Assembly (NCBI RefSeq): GCF_021654335.1 | Contig: NZ_AP023423.1 | Location: 466,001-530,000 of the forward strand | Reading direction: 5' to 3' | DNA length: 64,000 nt | From: Sideroxyarcus emersonii | GTDB lineage: Bacteria; Pseudomonadota; Gammaproteobacteria; Burkholderiales; Gallionellaceae | In this document: piece by piece, positions 25,572-34,409 of the stretch | How positions within the stretch are numbered: position 1 is the first letter of the stretch | Layout of the letters: each line of letters begins with the position of its first letter | Notes under the pieces: model-generated | What the model was told of the DNA's origin: nothing | The model's database searches: none | Seen by the model: the letters and a program-made list of their open reading frames with translations, nothing else | Program-made: the position numbers and the translations under genes

Positions 25572-27911
25572 ATGGCTATCAATTTCGAAGACTATCAGGA
25601 ACTGCTCGACACGCTCTCGCCGGACGTGCAGGAAAGCCTGCGCGCAGCCTGGCTGGAAGCTGGCAAGGTCTTCAGCGCACGCGGCCTGGACAATTACCTC
25701 AAGGGTGCCGCTGCGCTGCAGAGCCTGGGCAAGGGCGAAGAACTGGTCGCCACCTGGATCGACCATGTCCCGCTGGTGGCCAAGGAGATCGGCGAAGATG
25801 CCGTGCCTGACCTGGTGCAATCCGCACTGGCGCTGGCTTCCAAGACCTCCGGTTCGGTGATCGAGCTGGTGCTCAGTACCGCCCCCACCGCCGCCAACCG
25901 CCTCGGCGACGAGGCGCTGTTCCGTGCCTACCTGCAATTCCTCGCCCAGCTGCTGGCGCAGGCTCCGCGCGGCGTGCGGCCGATGCTGGAAAACCTGGAA
26001 ACGCTGTTCAGCCAGCTCACCTTGGGCGGCCTGCGCCGATGGGCGCTGTGGGGCGCGCATGCACACCGTACCAACTATCCGGAGCAGGCCAGCTATTTCA
26101 GCCTGCAGTCCAGGGAATCCCAGGCCATGCTGCAGAAGGAGCGCAAGGGCACGCTCTTCATCGATGTGCAGCGCCGCATCAACATGTATCTGCGTGCCCT
26201 GTGGGCCAGGGATTTCTTCATGAAGCCGACCTCCGGCGATTTCGAGTCGCGCGAAGGCTATCGTCCCTATGTGGAGGGCTACTTCATCCACCTGCCGGAC
26301 GCGTATGACGATTACGCCATCGGTGGGCACAAGCTGCCGGGACTGGAGATGTACCGTGCCGCGGCAGCGCACAGTGCGGCGCATATCGTCTACACGCGCG
26401 AGCCGATCTCGGCCGAGGCGCTCAATCCATGGCAGATGGCGGTGATAGGGGTGATCGAGGACGCCCGCGTGGAAACGCTGGCAGTCAACAAATTCCCCGG
26501 CCTGAAGAAATTGTGGGTGCAATTGCATGCCATCGAGGCGAAACAGGGCAATACGGCGGGCGATTACCTCAACCGCCTGGCGCGCGCGCTGCTGGATGAA
26601 AGCTATGCGGACAACGATCCGTGGATCGCGCAGGGACGCGTGCTGTTCAAGCAGGCCGCGGATCGCCTCGACAGCAACCAGGTCTCCTGGGACATCGGCG
26701 TGCAGCTGGCGCACGAGTTCCGCGGCAAGCGCATCGCCTTCAATCCGCGCAGCGATGTGCTGACTGCACCCTACCGCGACGACAATCGCTATTTCTGGGA
26801 ATTCGAGGAGTTCGATTTCGACAAGGCGATGGCTGCCGGCTATGAAGCGCCGAAGCAGGTGCGCAAGCACGTCAGTCTGATGGAGTTCGCCAACGAACTC
26901 GATGTCGAGACCGCAGGCGACGATGCGGAAGAGATCTGGGTGCTCGGCACCGAGCTGTTCCCCTATGAAGACATGGGCAAGTCGTTCAACGAACTGGAAG
27001 GCAGGGAACCTGTCTCCGAGCCCTACCACTATCCGGAGTGGGACTACCAGATCCAGCTGGAGCGTCCGGCTTGGGCCACCGTGCTGGAGAAGCGGCCCAA
27101 GGCGGGCGACCTGCAGCTGATCGACGATATCGCCGCGCAGCACAAGCGCACCATCGGTCGGCTGAAATTCCTGCTCGATGCGCTGCAGCCGCAGGGCGTG
27201 ACGCGCATCCGCAAGCTGGAAGACGGCGATGAACTGGATGTCAATGCGGCCATCCGCGCCATGATCGACATGCGCATGGGGCAGCAGCCGGATCCGCGCA
27301 TCATGATGCGCTCGGTGCGCAAGGTGCGCGACATTTCGGTGATGGTGCTGCTGGACCTGTCGGAATCCACCAACGAGAAAGTCAGCGGGCAGGACTACAG
27401 CGTGCTCGATCTGCAGCGCCAGGCCACCGTGCTGCTGGCCGACGCGATCCACAAGATCGGCGATCCGTTCGCCATCCACGGTTTCTGTTCCGACGGGCGT
27501 CACAACGTGGAATATTTCCGCTACAAGGATTTCGACCAGCCTTACAACGAAGCGCCCAAGGCGCGGCTGTCCGGCATGCGCGGCCAGCTGTCGACGCGCA
27601 TGGGCGCGGCCATCCGCCATGCCGGCCATTACCTCAAGCTGCAGAAGTCGGCCAAGAAACTGCTGCTGGTGATCACGGATGGCGAGCCGGCGGATATCGA
27701 CGTGCGCGATCCGCAATACCTGCGCTACGATACCAAGAAGGCGGTGGAGGAGATGGCGCGCAGCGGCATTACCACTTATTGCATGAGCCTGGATCCCCGT
27801 GCCGACCAATATGTCTCGCGGATTTTCGGGGCCAGGAATTACATGGTGGTGGACCATGTCGAAAGGTTGCCGGAGAAGCTCCCGTTGCTTTATGCAGGCC
27901 TGACACGGTAG
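25572..27911 (+). CDS. cbbO: RubisCO activase von Willebrand subunit CbbO
   Basis: A 779-residue CbbO. The C-terminal von Willebrand A domain (about residues 585-775) has a complete MIDAS: DLSES at 595-599, then a Thr (QLSTRMG) and an Asp (LVITDGEPAD). The large N-terminal part is helical and links to CbbQ. CbbO recruits the CbbQ hexamer to RubisCO through its metal-dependent adhesion site. The length matches the family (about 760-790). It starts 70 bases after cbbQ and is likely co-transcribed. Confidence 0.95.
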   Translation: MAINFEDYQELLDTLSPDVQESLRAAWLEAGKVFSARGLDNYLKGAAALQSLGKGEELVATWIDHVPLVAKEIGEDAVPDLVQSALALASKTSGSVIELVLSTAPTAANRLGDEALFRAYLQFLAQLLAQAPRGVRPMLENLETLFSQLTLGGLRRWALWGAHAHRTNYPEQASYFSLQSRESQAMLQKERKGTLFIDVQRRINMYLRALWARDFFMKPTSGDFESREGYRPYVEGYFIHLPDAYDDYAIGGHKLPGLEMYRAAAAHSAAHIVYTREPISAEALNPWQMAVIGVIEDARVETLAVNKFPGLKKLWVQLHAIEAKQGNTAGDYLNRLARALLDESYADNDPWIAQGRVLFKQAADRLDSNQVSWDIGVQLAHEFRGKRIAFNPRSDVLTAPYRDDNRYFWEFEEFDFDKAMAAGYEAPKQVRKHVSLMEFANELDVETAGDDAEEIWVLGTELFPYEDMGKSFNELEGREPVSEPYHYPEWDYQIQLERPAWATVLEKRPKAGDLQLIDDIAAQHKRTIGRLKFLLDALQPQGVTRIRKLEDGDELDVNAAIRAMIDMRMGQQPDPRIMMRSVRKVRDISVMVLLDLSESTNEKVSGQDYSVLDLQRQATVLLADAIHKIGDPFAIHGFCSDGRHNVEYFRYKDFDQPYNEAPKARLSGMRGQLSTRMGAAIRHAGHYLKLQKSAKKLLLVITDGEPADIDVRDPQYLRYDTKKAVEEMARSGITTYCMSLDPRADQYVSRIFGARNYMVVDHVERLPEKLPLLYAGLTR

Positions 27912-28022
27912 GGCGAATGGTCTTGCCCGGGCAGGCATGGAAATGAATGTGTGGCGGAAGATCCCGGCAGGCCGGCTTGTGCAGCAAAATTTGGCGTGGC
28001 GGCCGTAACCAATTGATGCAGG

Positions 28023-28334
28023 ATGGGCGAAATGACACAACAAACTTATGTCGGTGTGGACGAGGATGAGAACGGCGGCCTGACCCACCTCGGGCGCATG
28101 GTGCGGGATGCCTGGGTATTCGGGCTCCTGCCCGAAACGGAAACCTGTGCAGGCTGGGATGCGGCCCGCATGCAGGGCCTGTACGAACGGGTTTATGCCG
28201 CATGGGAGCCTTATGCGCATCTGCCCAGCAGTCTTCCGGAGGCCCTGCGCGAGCGGCACGCGCGTTTTTATTCGCAGGCCATCACGACTGCGCGCAAAGA
28301 GGGATGGGATCCCGAACTGGGCGAGGATGAATAA
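28023..28334 (+). CDS. Small conserved-looking protein of unknown function downstream of cbbO
   Basis: A 103-residue acidic cytoplasmic protein with no signal peptide or membrane segment. Tryptophan- and tyrosine-rich helical parts (LGRMVRDAWVFGLLPE, MQGLYERVYAAWEPYAHLPS) look constrained rather than random. MGEMTQQ at 28023 or MTQQTYVG at 28032 could be the start. It lies 111 bases after cbbO on the same strand and may be part of the cbb transcript. I do not recognise a family. A role linked to RubisCO or its activase is only suggested by position. Confidence 0.6.
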   Translation: MGEMTQQTYVGVDEDENGGLTHLGRMVRDAWVFGLLPETETCAGWDAARMQGLYERVYAAWEPYAHLPSSLPEALRERHARFYSQAITTARKEGWDPELGEDE

Positions 28335-28339
28335 GTCGC

Positions 28340-28744
28340 TTACCCGGGGGCGGGGAATTTGAGTACCCGCGCCGGGCCGTCCATGCGTTCCTTGCCGGCC
28401 ACTTCGTGCAATGCGCGAGGCAGTTCGGCTTGCAGGCGGGACATCAGCTGTGCCGAATCGGGCCGGTAATAGAGCGCCTGATAGGGGACCGGTTGGTCCA
28501 GTGCGTTGCGCGACTGGGGATGGAAATCGCGCCAGGCAATGTCGACCCAGCATTTGCGTGCGCCGTCGATGAATACGAACTCCTCTGCATCCAGTATCGC
28601 CAGATACTGCATCGCGCGTATCGGGACGAACACGCAGCCGCCGGTGCTGCGGGCCAGCAAGGTATGGGCCAGGTTGTAGATCGCAGCAGGCAGGGAACGG
28701 GACTCGCGCGCCAGTTCGGGATCGCGGTAACAGATGATTTCCAT
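28340..28744 (-). CDS. Uncharacterised protein
   Basis: A 134-residue protein. The start at 28744 (MEIICYRDPEL) is supported by AGGAG six bases upstream. It is not secreted. The middle has a beta-rich stretch (GGCVFVPIRAMQYLAILDAEEFVFIDG) and the C-terminus is ALHEVAGKERMDGPARVL. It is convergent with the small gene at 28023-28334, with only five bases between stops. I cannot assign a family. The coding pattern and ribosome site support it as a real gene. Confidence 0.6.
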   Translation of the reverse strand: MEIICYRDPELARESRSLPAAIYNLAHTLLARSTGGCVFVPIRAMQYLAILDAEEFVFIDGARKCWVDIAWRDFHPQSRNALDQPVPYQALYYRPDSAQLMSRLQAELPRALHEVAGKERMDGPARVLKFPAPG

Positions 28745-28852
28745 GCGCACTCCTGATTGTGGATGGGCTGAAATGATTATAGCCATGCTTGAGCGGTCCT
28801 GATGAATACGCGGTAGGAAAATGAAGCTGTATACAACCCATGGAGACAATGT

Positions 28853-29365
28853 ATGAAGAATCCAGAAATACTGGTCGGTATTCTCACCGGCAGCCCCAAC
28901 GATCTGCCGGTCGTGGCCAAGGTACGCGACACTCTGACCGAGCTCGGCATCGCCAGCGAGATCGTGGTCGCCTCCGCCCATCGCACGCCGGACAAGGTGC
29001 TGGCCTATCTCGAACGCGCGCATCGTGAGGATGTGCAGGTGCTCATCGGCTGCGCAGGCATGGCGGCGCACCTCGCAGGCGTCATTGCCGGCCATACGCG
29101 CTTGCCGGTGATCGGCCTGCCGCTTTCCGGCGGTGTCATGTCCGGTCTCGATGCGCTGTTGTCCACGGTGCAGATGCCGCCCGGCGTGCCCGTCGCCACC
29201 GTGGCGGTGGACGGTGCCAGGAATGCCGCCATGCTGGCCGCCCGCATCCTGGCGCTGAAATTCCCGGAGATCAACGCCGCGCTGGAAGCGGCGGCGAAAA
29301 AGGAGCGCGCACGCTACGAGCAGTCCGCGGACGAGGCACTGTCGAAGTTGCGCGCCAACAAATAA
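28853..29365 (+). CDS. PurE-like (N5-CAIR mutase / AIR carboxylase family) protein
   Basis: A 170-residue protein of the PurE fold. [14 protein letters not shown] contains the catalytic His motif, and [22 protein letters not shown] and [16 protein letters not shown] match family cores. Two places differ from the common bacterial PurE. The phosphate-binding GSxSD is GSPND, and the IGKAGAxNAA segment is shortened to VDGARNAA. No purK is adjacent; instead an aldolase gene follows after ten bases, so the two are likely one operon. It may be the housekeeping purine enzyme or a paralogue with another carboxylation or isomerisation role. The sequence cannot settle this. Confidence 0.8.
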   Translation: MKNPEILVGILTGSPNDLPVVAKVRDTLTELGIASEIVVASAHRTPDKVLAYLERAHREDVQVLIGCAGMAAHLAGVIAGHTRLPVIGLPLSGGVMSGLDALLSTVQMPPGVPVATVAVDGARNAAMLAARILALKFPEINAALEAAAKKERARYEQSADEALSKLRANK

Positions 29366-29375
29366 GGGAACCGCC

Positions 29376-30554
29376 ATGCCGCTCGTCCACCTGGCAGATA
29401 TGGTCAATCATGCGCACCGCCACAATTACGCGGTGGGGGCGTTCGGCGTGCACAACCAGGATTTCCTGGAAGGAGTGATGCAGGCTGCGGAGAACAGCCG
29501 TGCGCCATTGATCCTGAACCTGATCGAGTCGCATTTCGAGACCCATGACTTCGACCTGTTCGTGCCGACCGTGGTGGCGGCGGCGCGCCGGGCTGCAGTG
29601 CCGGTGGCGATCAATTTCGACCATGGCAGCAGTCGGGCGAAAGCCGAACACGCCATCGCGGCTGGCTGCAACGCGGTGATGGTGGACACTTCCGCACTGC
29701 ACTTCTCTGAGAATTTGCAGCAGACCCGCGACATCGTCGCCATGGCACATGCCTGCGGCGTGGCGGTCGAGGGCGAGCTGGGCTATGTGCCGGGTGTGGA
29801 GGGGGAGAGCGCCGAGGAGCATCCGGGCGAGCTTGCCTATACGTCGGCGGTCGAGGCTAAGGCGTTCGTCGAGCGCACCGGCGTGGATTGCCTGGCCATC
29901 TCGATCGGCACGGTGCACGGCCATATGAAGGGCTCGCCCAAGCTCGATTATGCCCGGCTGTCGAAGATCCACGAGACGGTCGACGTGCCGCTGGTCATCC
30001 ATGGCGGTACCGGCCTGACGGACGAGCAGTTCAGGCGGCTGATTTCGCATGGCGTGTCGAAGATCAACTACTACACCGGTCTTGCCGATGCGGCCGGCCG
30101 GCGTATCCGCGAGAATGCCGCCGCCGACAAGAGCGGCGGTTACAACGCCTTGCAGGCCGGCGTGCGCGATGCGGTACGCGAAGAGGTCGAGCGCTGCTTT
30201 CGCATCTGGGGGTGCGGCGGACGGGCGGCGGAGGTGCTGGCGCAATGCCGTCCGTGGCAGGAGGTGGAGCACGTCGTGCTTTACGCTGCGGGCAACGGAG
30301 TGTCCGACAGCGATGCCGCCGCGCTCATGCGCGAAGGCAAGGAGACGATGCGGGCGATTCCCGGGGTGCGCAACATCCGCATCGGACGGACGCTGCAGCG
30401 GGACGGGAAATACCATCACTGCTGGCTAATCACCTTGGCCAGCCCGGCTGCGCTGGAGGTCTACCAGAACCACCCGGCGCAGCAGAACTTTGCCCGCAAG
30501 GTCTTCCTTGCCGTGGCGTCCGACTGGGTCACGCTGGAGTTTGCCGAGATATAG
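29376..30554 (+). CDS. Class II fructose-bisphosphate aldolase-like protein with fused C-terminal Dabb domain
   Basis: A 392-residue fusion. Residues 1-285 form a class II (zinc) aldolase. Candidate metal ligands are His83 (NFDHGSS), His181 (IGTVHGHMKG) and His209 (VIHGGTGL), with the phosphate-loop region KINYYTGL. The aldolase family includes fructose-, tagatose- and related bisphosphate aldolases. Residues about 297-392 match a Dabb (stress-responsive dimeric alpha/beta barrel) domain: VEHVVLYAAG, then a central VRNIRIGRTL and the C-terminal VYQNHPAQQNFARKVF. The position behind the cbb genes suggests use in the Calvin cycle. The Dabb domain is not part of ordinary aldolases and may alter oligomerisation or bind a ligand. 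The 3' end overlaps the convergent acetyltransferase by 26 bases. Confidence 0.87.
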   Translation: MPLVHLADMVNHAHRHNYAVGAFGVHNQDFLEGVMQAAENSRAPLILNLIESHFETHDFDLFVPTVVAAARRAAVPVAINFDHGSSRAKAEHAIAAGCNAVMVDTSALHFSENLQQTRDIVAMAHACGVAVEGELGYVPGVEGESAEEHPGELAYTSAVEAKAFVERTGVDCLAISIGTVHGHMKGSPKLDYARLSKIHETVDVPLVIHGGTGLTDEQFRRLISHGVSKINYYTGLADAAGRRIRENAAADKSGGYNALQAGVRDAVREEVERCFRIWGCGGRAAEVLAQCRPWQEVEHVVLYAAGNGVSDSDAAALMREGKETMRAIPGVRNIRIGRTLQRDGKYHHCWLITLASPAALEVYQNHPAQQNFARKVFLAVASDWVTLEFAEI

Positions 30555-31134
30555 CAGCTATCTCTGCAGGCTCGATATCGAAAGCCAGGACCTGGCAGGA
30601 GCGCTCCTGATACCGGAATTCGCCGATTCTTGACATCCCCAGGCCGTCGATGTGCGCGCGCAGCGATGCTTCATTGTCGTTGGCCACGAAAGCCACGCCC
30701 GCAGCATACCGGCCATCCATCTCGCGGTGCAGGTGCCGGTACATGTTGCGCAATATGCTGCGCCCCCGGTAGGCGACATCGATGCACACCGGGCCGTAAA
30801 CGAAAACCCTGTTCTCGTCGACTGCGCGCTCGTGGAAGCGGTATCGCGGCAGATTGTCGACCATGTGCCTGACAATGTCCGGCTGGCCGGTCCAGTCGCA
30901 ACGCGATGCGCATACGAATCCAGCCACCTGTCCGGCATCGCTGGCGATGACGATGCCCAGGCTGTTCGCCATGTCGGCGATCTGTTGCAGGCCGAACCGG
31001 GCCGACAGGAAACCCTGCTGTCGATCCGCAGGCGTGGGGTTCTCCCGGTAGTAGCTGCCGGCCAAAGCGCAGATGCCGGGATAGTCGGCTTCGGCAGCGC
31101 GGCGTATCTCCATGGTTTGATCCATTTTTATCAT
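30529..31134 (-). CDS. GNAT family N-acetyltransferase
   Basis: A protein of about 201 residues with a GNAT fold. The N-terminal strand is MEIRRAAEADYPGICAL, the middle strand is GIVIASDAGQVAGFVCAS, and the acetyl-CoA-binding region is VFVYGPVCIDVAYRGRSILRNMYRHL, which has the R-G-R-S variant of the usual RxxGxG/A loop. Several ATGs are possible (31155, 31134, 31125, 31113). I chose 31134, but the Shine-Dalgarno is weak for all. Substrate unknown. It is convergent with the aldolase gene. Confidence 0.75.
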   Translation of the reverse strand: MIKMDQTMEIRRAAEADYPGICALAGSYYRENPTPADRQQGFLSARFGLQQIADMANSLGIVIASDAGQVAGFVCASRCDWTGQPDIVRHMVDNLPRYRFHERAVDENRVFVYGPVCIDVAYRGRSILRNMYRHLHREMDGRYAAGVAFVANDNEASLRAHIDGLGMSRIGEFRYQERSCQVLAFDIEPAEIAAISRQTPA

Positions 31135-31186
31135 CGTGCCGTTGTGGGGGAACATCGTCCATGCATACCGATTGTGGCATCGGGGG

Positions 31187-31687
31187 CTATCTGCCACCGG
31201 GGGCGAAGCGCTGGTTGCCGAATTGCGTCGCGGCTGGCCGTTTGATCACGATGAAACCCTGGCCGGCTGCCTCATGGCAGCCGTTGCATGCATTCGTCAG
31301 GCGATGAAAGGACGCCCTGAATTTCGAGGCATCCTTCGCCGCAATGGCGTGGCGGAGTTCGTCCAGCGGCAGGGAGGTGTATTTGTCCAGCATCGCCGCA
31401 ACCGGTGCGTCCTGCTTGAAGACCGGATGGTACTTGACCGCGTCGGCCAGCCCTTCTTCGATCTCGTCGAGTTCATAGCTCGCCAGCGGCCAGTTGCCAG
31501 CTTGTCCGGCGAACCATAGCTTGGCATGGCGCATCTGCGTCGCGGCCATGATCTCGCCCATGCCCGGCACGTAGCTGGCGTCGGCTCGTGCAGGCTGTTC
31601 GGTGGCAGCTGCCGCAGGCTCCGCGGCATGCGCGACACCGGATAGTGCGATGGTTGCAAGGAACACAGCGATGAGGAGGTGGCTCAT
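31187..31687 (-). CDS. Periplasmic monohaem c-type cytochrome-like protein
   Basis: A 166-residue protein with a Sec signal peptide (about residues 1-22, ending HAAEP) and one haem-binding motif CNGCH at residues 134-138. The body is helical, with the haem site near the C-terminus of a four-helix arrangement (RASFHRLTNACNGCH). This resembles class II cytochrome c-type proteins, though it is longer after the motif (IVIKRP). It stands alone between an acetyltransferase and fliR. A redox role in the periplasm is inferred from the motif and signal only; the partner is unknown. Confidence 0.8.
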   Translation of the reverse strand: MSHLLIAVFLATIALSGVAHAAEPAAAATEQPARADASYVPGMGEIMAATQMRHAKLWFAGQAGNWPLASYELDEIEEGLADAVKYHPVFKQDAPVAAMLDKYTSLPLDELRHAIAAKDASKFRASFHRLTNACNGCHEAAGQGFIVIKRPAATQFGNQRFAPGGR

Positions 31688-31732
31688 GTCGAACTCCGCA
31701 ATTCAGGTGGCGGGACGGGATGTCGTGTCGCG

Positions 31733-32521
31733 CTAATGCGAACCGAGTTCGCGCATGATACGCGATGCATTATCCAGCCCGACATGGGTGAAGTATTCCA
31801 TCAGCGGACTGAGGTAGGGGAGTGTGAGCAGCAGCGTCACGAAGCCGACGGTGATGGTGATGGGGAAGCCGACCGCGAAGATGTTGAGCTGGGGCGCGCT
31901 GCGGGTCAGGATGGCCAGTGCCAGATTGGTGATGAGGAGCACGCCGATCATCGGCAGGGAGAATTGCAGCGCGTGGCTGAACAGCGAGCCGCCCCACTCG
32001 GCCATGGTACGGAAGGCGTGCGCGGCGGGTACGCTCGCGCCGATCGGGAAATCCTGGAAGCTGTCGGCCAGGGCGGACAGCATGTAAAGATGGCCATCGG
32101 CAGCCAGGAACACCAGCGTGGCGATGATGCCGAGAAACTGCGCGACAACCGGGGTGAAGGTGGCATTCTGCGGATCGTAGAAGCTGGCGAAGCCCAGGCC
32201 CATCTGCAGTCCGGCGATATCGCCTGCCATTTCCACGGCGGAGAAGATGAGTTGCATGGACAGCCCGATGACGAGTCCGGCGACCATCTGCTGCAGCAGG
32301 ACCAGCAGGCCTTGTGCCGAAGCTGGATCGAGGCCGGCCGGGATGTCGAGGGTGGGGGCGATGACCAAGGTGATCGCCAGGGCAAGCCCGACCTTGATGC
32401 GCGCCGGGACTTCCTTGATGCCGTAGATCGGCGCACTGGCGATCAGCGCGAGGATGCGGGCCAGCGGGAAGATCAAGGCGGCAAGCCAGGCGGAGAGCTG
32501 CGCGCTGGTAAAACTGATCAC
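31733..32521 (-). CDS. fliR: Flagellar export gate protein FliR
   Basis: A 262-residue inner-membrane protein of the type III export gate, with about six hydrophobic segments. Family marks are the N-terminal FPLARILALIASAPIYG, the central GLVIGLSMQLIFSAVEMAGDIAGLQMGLGFA, and the C-terminal TLPYLSPLMEYF. With FliP and FliQ it forms the helical core of the gate. It is the last gene of the fli operon here, five bases from fliQ. flhB and flhA are not in the window. Confidence 0.96.
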   Translation of the reverse strand: MISFTSAQLSAWLAALIFPLARILALIASAPIYGIKEVPARIKVGLALAITLVIAPTLDIPAGLDPASAQGLLVLLQQMVAGLVIGLSMQLIFSAVEMAGDIAGLQMGLGFASFYDPQNATFTPVVAQFLGIIATLVFLAADGHLYMLSALADSFQDFPIGASVPAAHAFRTMAEWGGSLFSHALQFSLPMIGVLLITNLALAILTRSAPQLNIFAVGFPITITVGFVTLLLTLPYLSPLMEYFTHVGLDNASRIMRELGSH

Positions 32522-32525
32522 GGCA

Positions 32526-32795
32526 TCACCCGACCATGTACGGGATGCTGTTGAACAGCCGCGTGATGTAGTCGAGCAGGAGGCCGATCATCCATGGACC
32601 GGAGATGATCAGCATGGCGAATGAGGCGAGCAGCTTGGGGATGAACGACAACGTCATCTCGTTGATCTGCGTTGCCGCCTGGAAGATGCTGACCAGCAGG
32701 CCGACGATCAGGGCGGTGAGCAGCAACGGTGCCGACACCATGATCGTCAGTTCCATCGCCTGCTGTCCCAGGGTCATTACCGATTCGGGGGTCAT
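32526..32795 (-). CDS. fliQ: Flagellar export gate protein FliQ
   Basis: An 89-residue membrane protein with two hydrophobic helices, the standard FliQ length. It has the characteristic VMTLGQQAMELTIMVSAPLL start and the QIFQAATQINEMTLSF-like middle (IFQAATQINEMTLSFIPKLL). It is an export gate component with FliP and FliR. It is separated from fliP by ten bases. Confidence 0.96.
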   Translation of the reverse strand: MTPESVMTLGQQAMELTIMVSAPLLLTALIVGLLVSIFQAATQINEMTLSFIPKLLASFAMLIISGPWMIGLLLDYITRLFNSIPYMVG

Positions 32796-32805
32796 GGGAT
32801 CGTCC

Positions 32806-33552
32806 TCACGTATAGAAGCTCTGCACCAGCGAGCCGATCAGCAGGTTCCAGCCATCCGCCAGCACGAACAGCATGATCTTGAACGGCAGCGAAAAGACGG
32901 CGGGCGATACCATCATCATACCCATCGACATCAGCACGCTGGCCACCACCATGTCGATGATGAGGAAGGGGATGAACACCACAAAGCCGATCTGGAAGGC
33001 AGTTTTCAGTTCGCTGATGACATAGGCCGGTACCAGGATCTGCATCGGGACGGTTTCCGGACTCTCCAGCGGTTCGCTGTGGGAGATGCGCACGAACAGG
33101 GCGAGGTCGGCTTCGCGCGTCTGCCGCAACATGAAGGCCTTGAGCGGCACGCTGCCTTTCTCATAGGCCTGCTGCAGCGAAATCTTGTTCTCGCTGTAGG
33201 GCAGGTAGGCCTCGGTATAGATCTTGTCGAACACCGGTGCCATGACGAAGAAGGTGAGGAACAGCGCCAGCCCGATCAGTACCTGGTTCGGCGGCGACGA
33301 TGGGGTACCGATGGCGGAACGCAGCAGGCCCAGCACGATGATGATGCGGGTGAAGCCGGTCATCATCAGCAGGATGGCGGGCAGGAAAGCCAGCGACGAG
33401 ACCAGGATCAGCGTCTGCAGGCTGAACGTATAGGTCTGTCCGCCGCCGGGTGCTGGCGTGCTGTTGAACGCCAGCAGGCCGGATTCGGCCGCGAATGCCG
33501 AGGTGCTCACCGCAAACATGAATGCAGCGAGCAAAAACCTTCTAACGGACAT
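32806..33552 (-). CDS. fliP: Flagellar export gate protein FliP
   Basis: A 248-residue export gate protein with a cleavable signal peptide (about residues 1-22, AFAAESG). Conserved parts are [41 protein letters not shown], and the C-terminal [29 protein letters not shown] (conserved in all FliP). It overlaps fliO by 11 bases. The length is normal. Confidence 0.97.
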   Translation of the reverse strand: MSVRRFLLAAFMFAVSTSAFAAESGLLAFNSTPAPGGGQTYTFSLQTLILVSSLAFLPAILLMMTGFTRIIIVLGLLRSAIGTPSSPPNQVLIGLALFLTFFVMAPVFDKIYTEAYLPYSENKISLQQAYEKGSVPLKAFMLRQTREADLALFVRISHSEPLESPETVPMQILVPAYVISELKTAFQIGFVVFIPFLIIDMVVASVLMSMGMMMVSPAVFSLPFKIMLFVLADGWNLLIGSLVQSFYT

Positions 33553-33988
33553 TGCGCTTCTCCATCATCTGCTTCAGCCAGACCTGGAACTTGCTGTCGT
33601 CGGCTGTCGCTGTGTTGGTTGCGGAGGGCAGGGTGCCTTTGGCCATCGTGTGCAATGCATTCACCTGTCCGGGGGCGACGCCGACGACCAGCCAGGTGTC
33701 GTTCACTTCCACCAGCACAATGCGTTCGCGCTGTCCGACGGCGACGCCGCTGACGACCTTGAGCGCATTGCCCGCGCCTTGCTGCGGCAGGTTGATGCGC
33801 TTGAGCAGCCAGCCGACCAGCACGACCGCCGCCAGCACCAGCAGCAGGCTCAGGATGACCTGCAGCACGCTGCCGGGCGAAACGGCCGCTGCGGGGGGTG
33901 GCACATAGGCCGGATGGACGGCATCGACGGCCAAGGCGAGCGGGGAGAAGGTTGCTGCGACCAGGGCAGCAAGGAAACGAATGTGCAT
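33542..33988 (-). CDS. fliO: Flagellar biosynthesis protein FliO
   Basis: A 148-residue bitopic membrane protein with an N-terminal hydrophobic signal or anchor ([20 protein letters not shown]) and one transmembrane helix ([22 protein letters not shown]). The cytoplasmic domain [38 protein letters not shown] is the FliO signature. FliO helps FliP ring assembly. It lies between fliN and fliP in the usual order. Confidence 0.93.
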   Translation of the reverse strand: MHIRFLAALVAATFSPLALAVDAVHPAYVPPPAAAVSPGSVLQVILSLLLVLAAVVLVGWLLKRINLPQQGAGNALKVVSGVAVGQRERIVLVEVNDTWLVVGVAPGQVNALHTMAKGTLPSATNTATADDSKFQVWLKQMMEKRNVR

Positions 33989-34001
33989 GATGGATACCTT
34001 G

Positions 34002-34409
34002 CTACTTGTTGAGGCGCTGCAATCGCTCCGACGGCGTGATGATGTCGGTGAGGCGGATGCCCAGCTTGTCGTTCACCACCACCACTTCGCCCTGCGCGAT
34101 CAGGAAACCGTTGATCAGCACATCCAGCGGTTCTCCGGCCATGCCGGCCAGCTCGACCACCGAGCCTTGCGCCAGTTGCAGCAGGTTCTTGATCGGCATC
34201 TTGGTGTGTCCGAGTTCCACGGTGAGCTTGACCGGGATGTCGAGGATCATGTCCAGGTCGTTGTGCGCGGTCGCTCCGCCGGCGCCGCCGAACTGTTCGA
34301 ACACATGCGGCTGGACTGCGGGTTGTGCGGCGGCGTCGGCGCTGTTCTGCTCCGCCATGGCGGCACCCCAATCGTCCGCACTGATCTGTTCTGTGGTTTC
34401 TTCAGCCAT
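34002..34409 (-). CDS. fliN: Flagellar motor switch protein FliN
   Basis: A 135-residue C-ring protein. I chose ATG 34409 (MAEETTEQ), five bases after GGAGG, rather than ATG 34421 in the same frame. The N-terminal third is acidic and flexible. The conserved SpoA domain (residues 60-135) has ILDIPVKLTVELGHTKMPIK and VVVVNDKLGIRLTDI. It overlaps the fliM end by eight bases. FliN binds CheY-P with FliM and docks the export ATPase through FliH. Confidence 0.96.
   Translation of the reverse strand: MAEETTEQISADDWGAAMAEQNSADAAAQPAVQPHVFEQFGGAGGATAHNDLDMILDIPVKLTVELGHTKMPIKNLLQLAQGSVVELAGMAGEPLDVLINGFLIAQGEVVVVNDKLGIRLTDIITPSERLQRLNK

Noticed and set aside
27912..28022. A terminator after cbbO
   Set aside because: Only a short palindrome TGCCCGGGCA is present, with no loop and no T run.
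25485..28841. An 1118-codon open frame on the minus strand
   Set aside because: It lies opposite cbbO and the two small genes, has His/Arg/Gln-rich composition typical of the complement of a GC-rich gene, and shows no domain. cbbO on the plus strand is certain.
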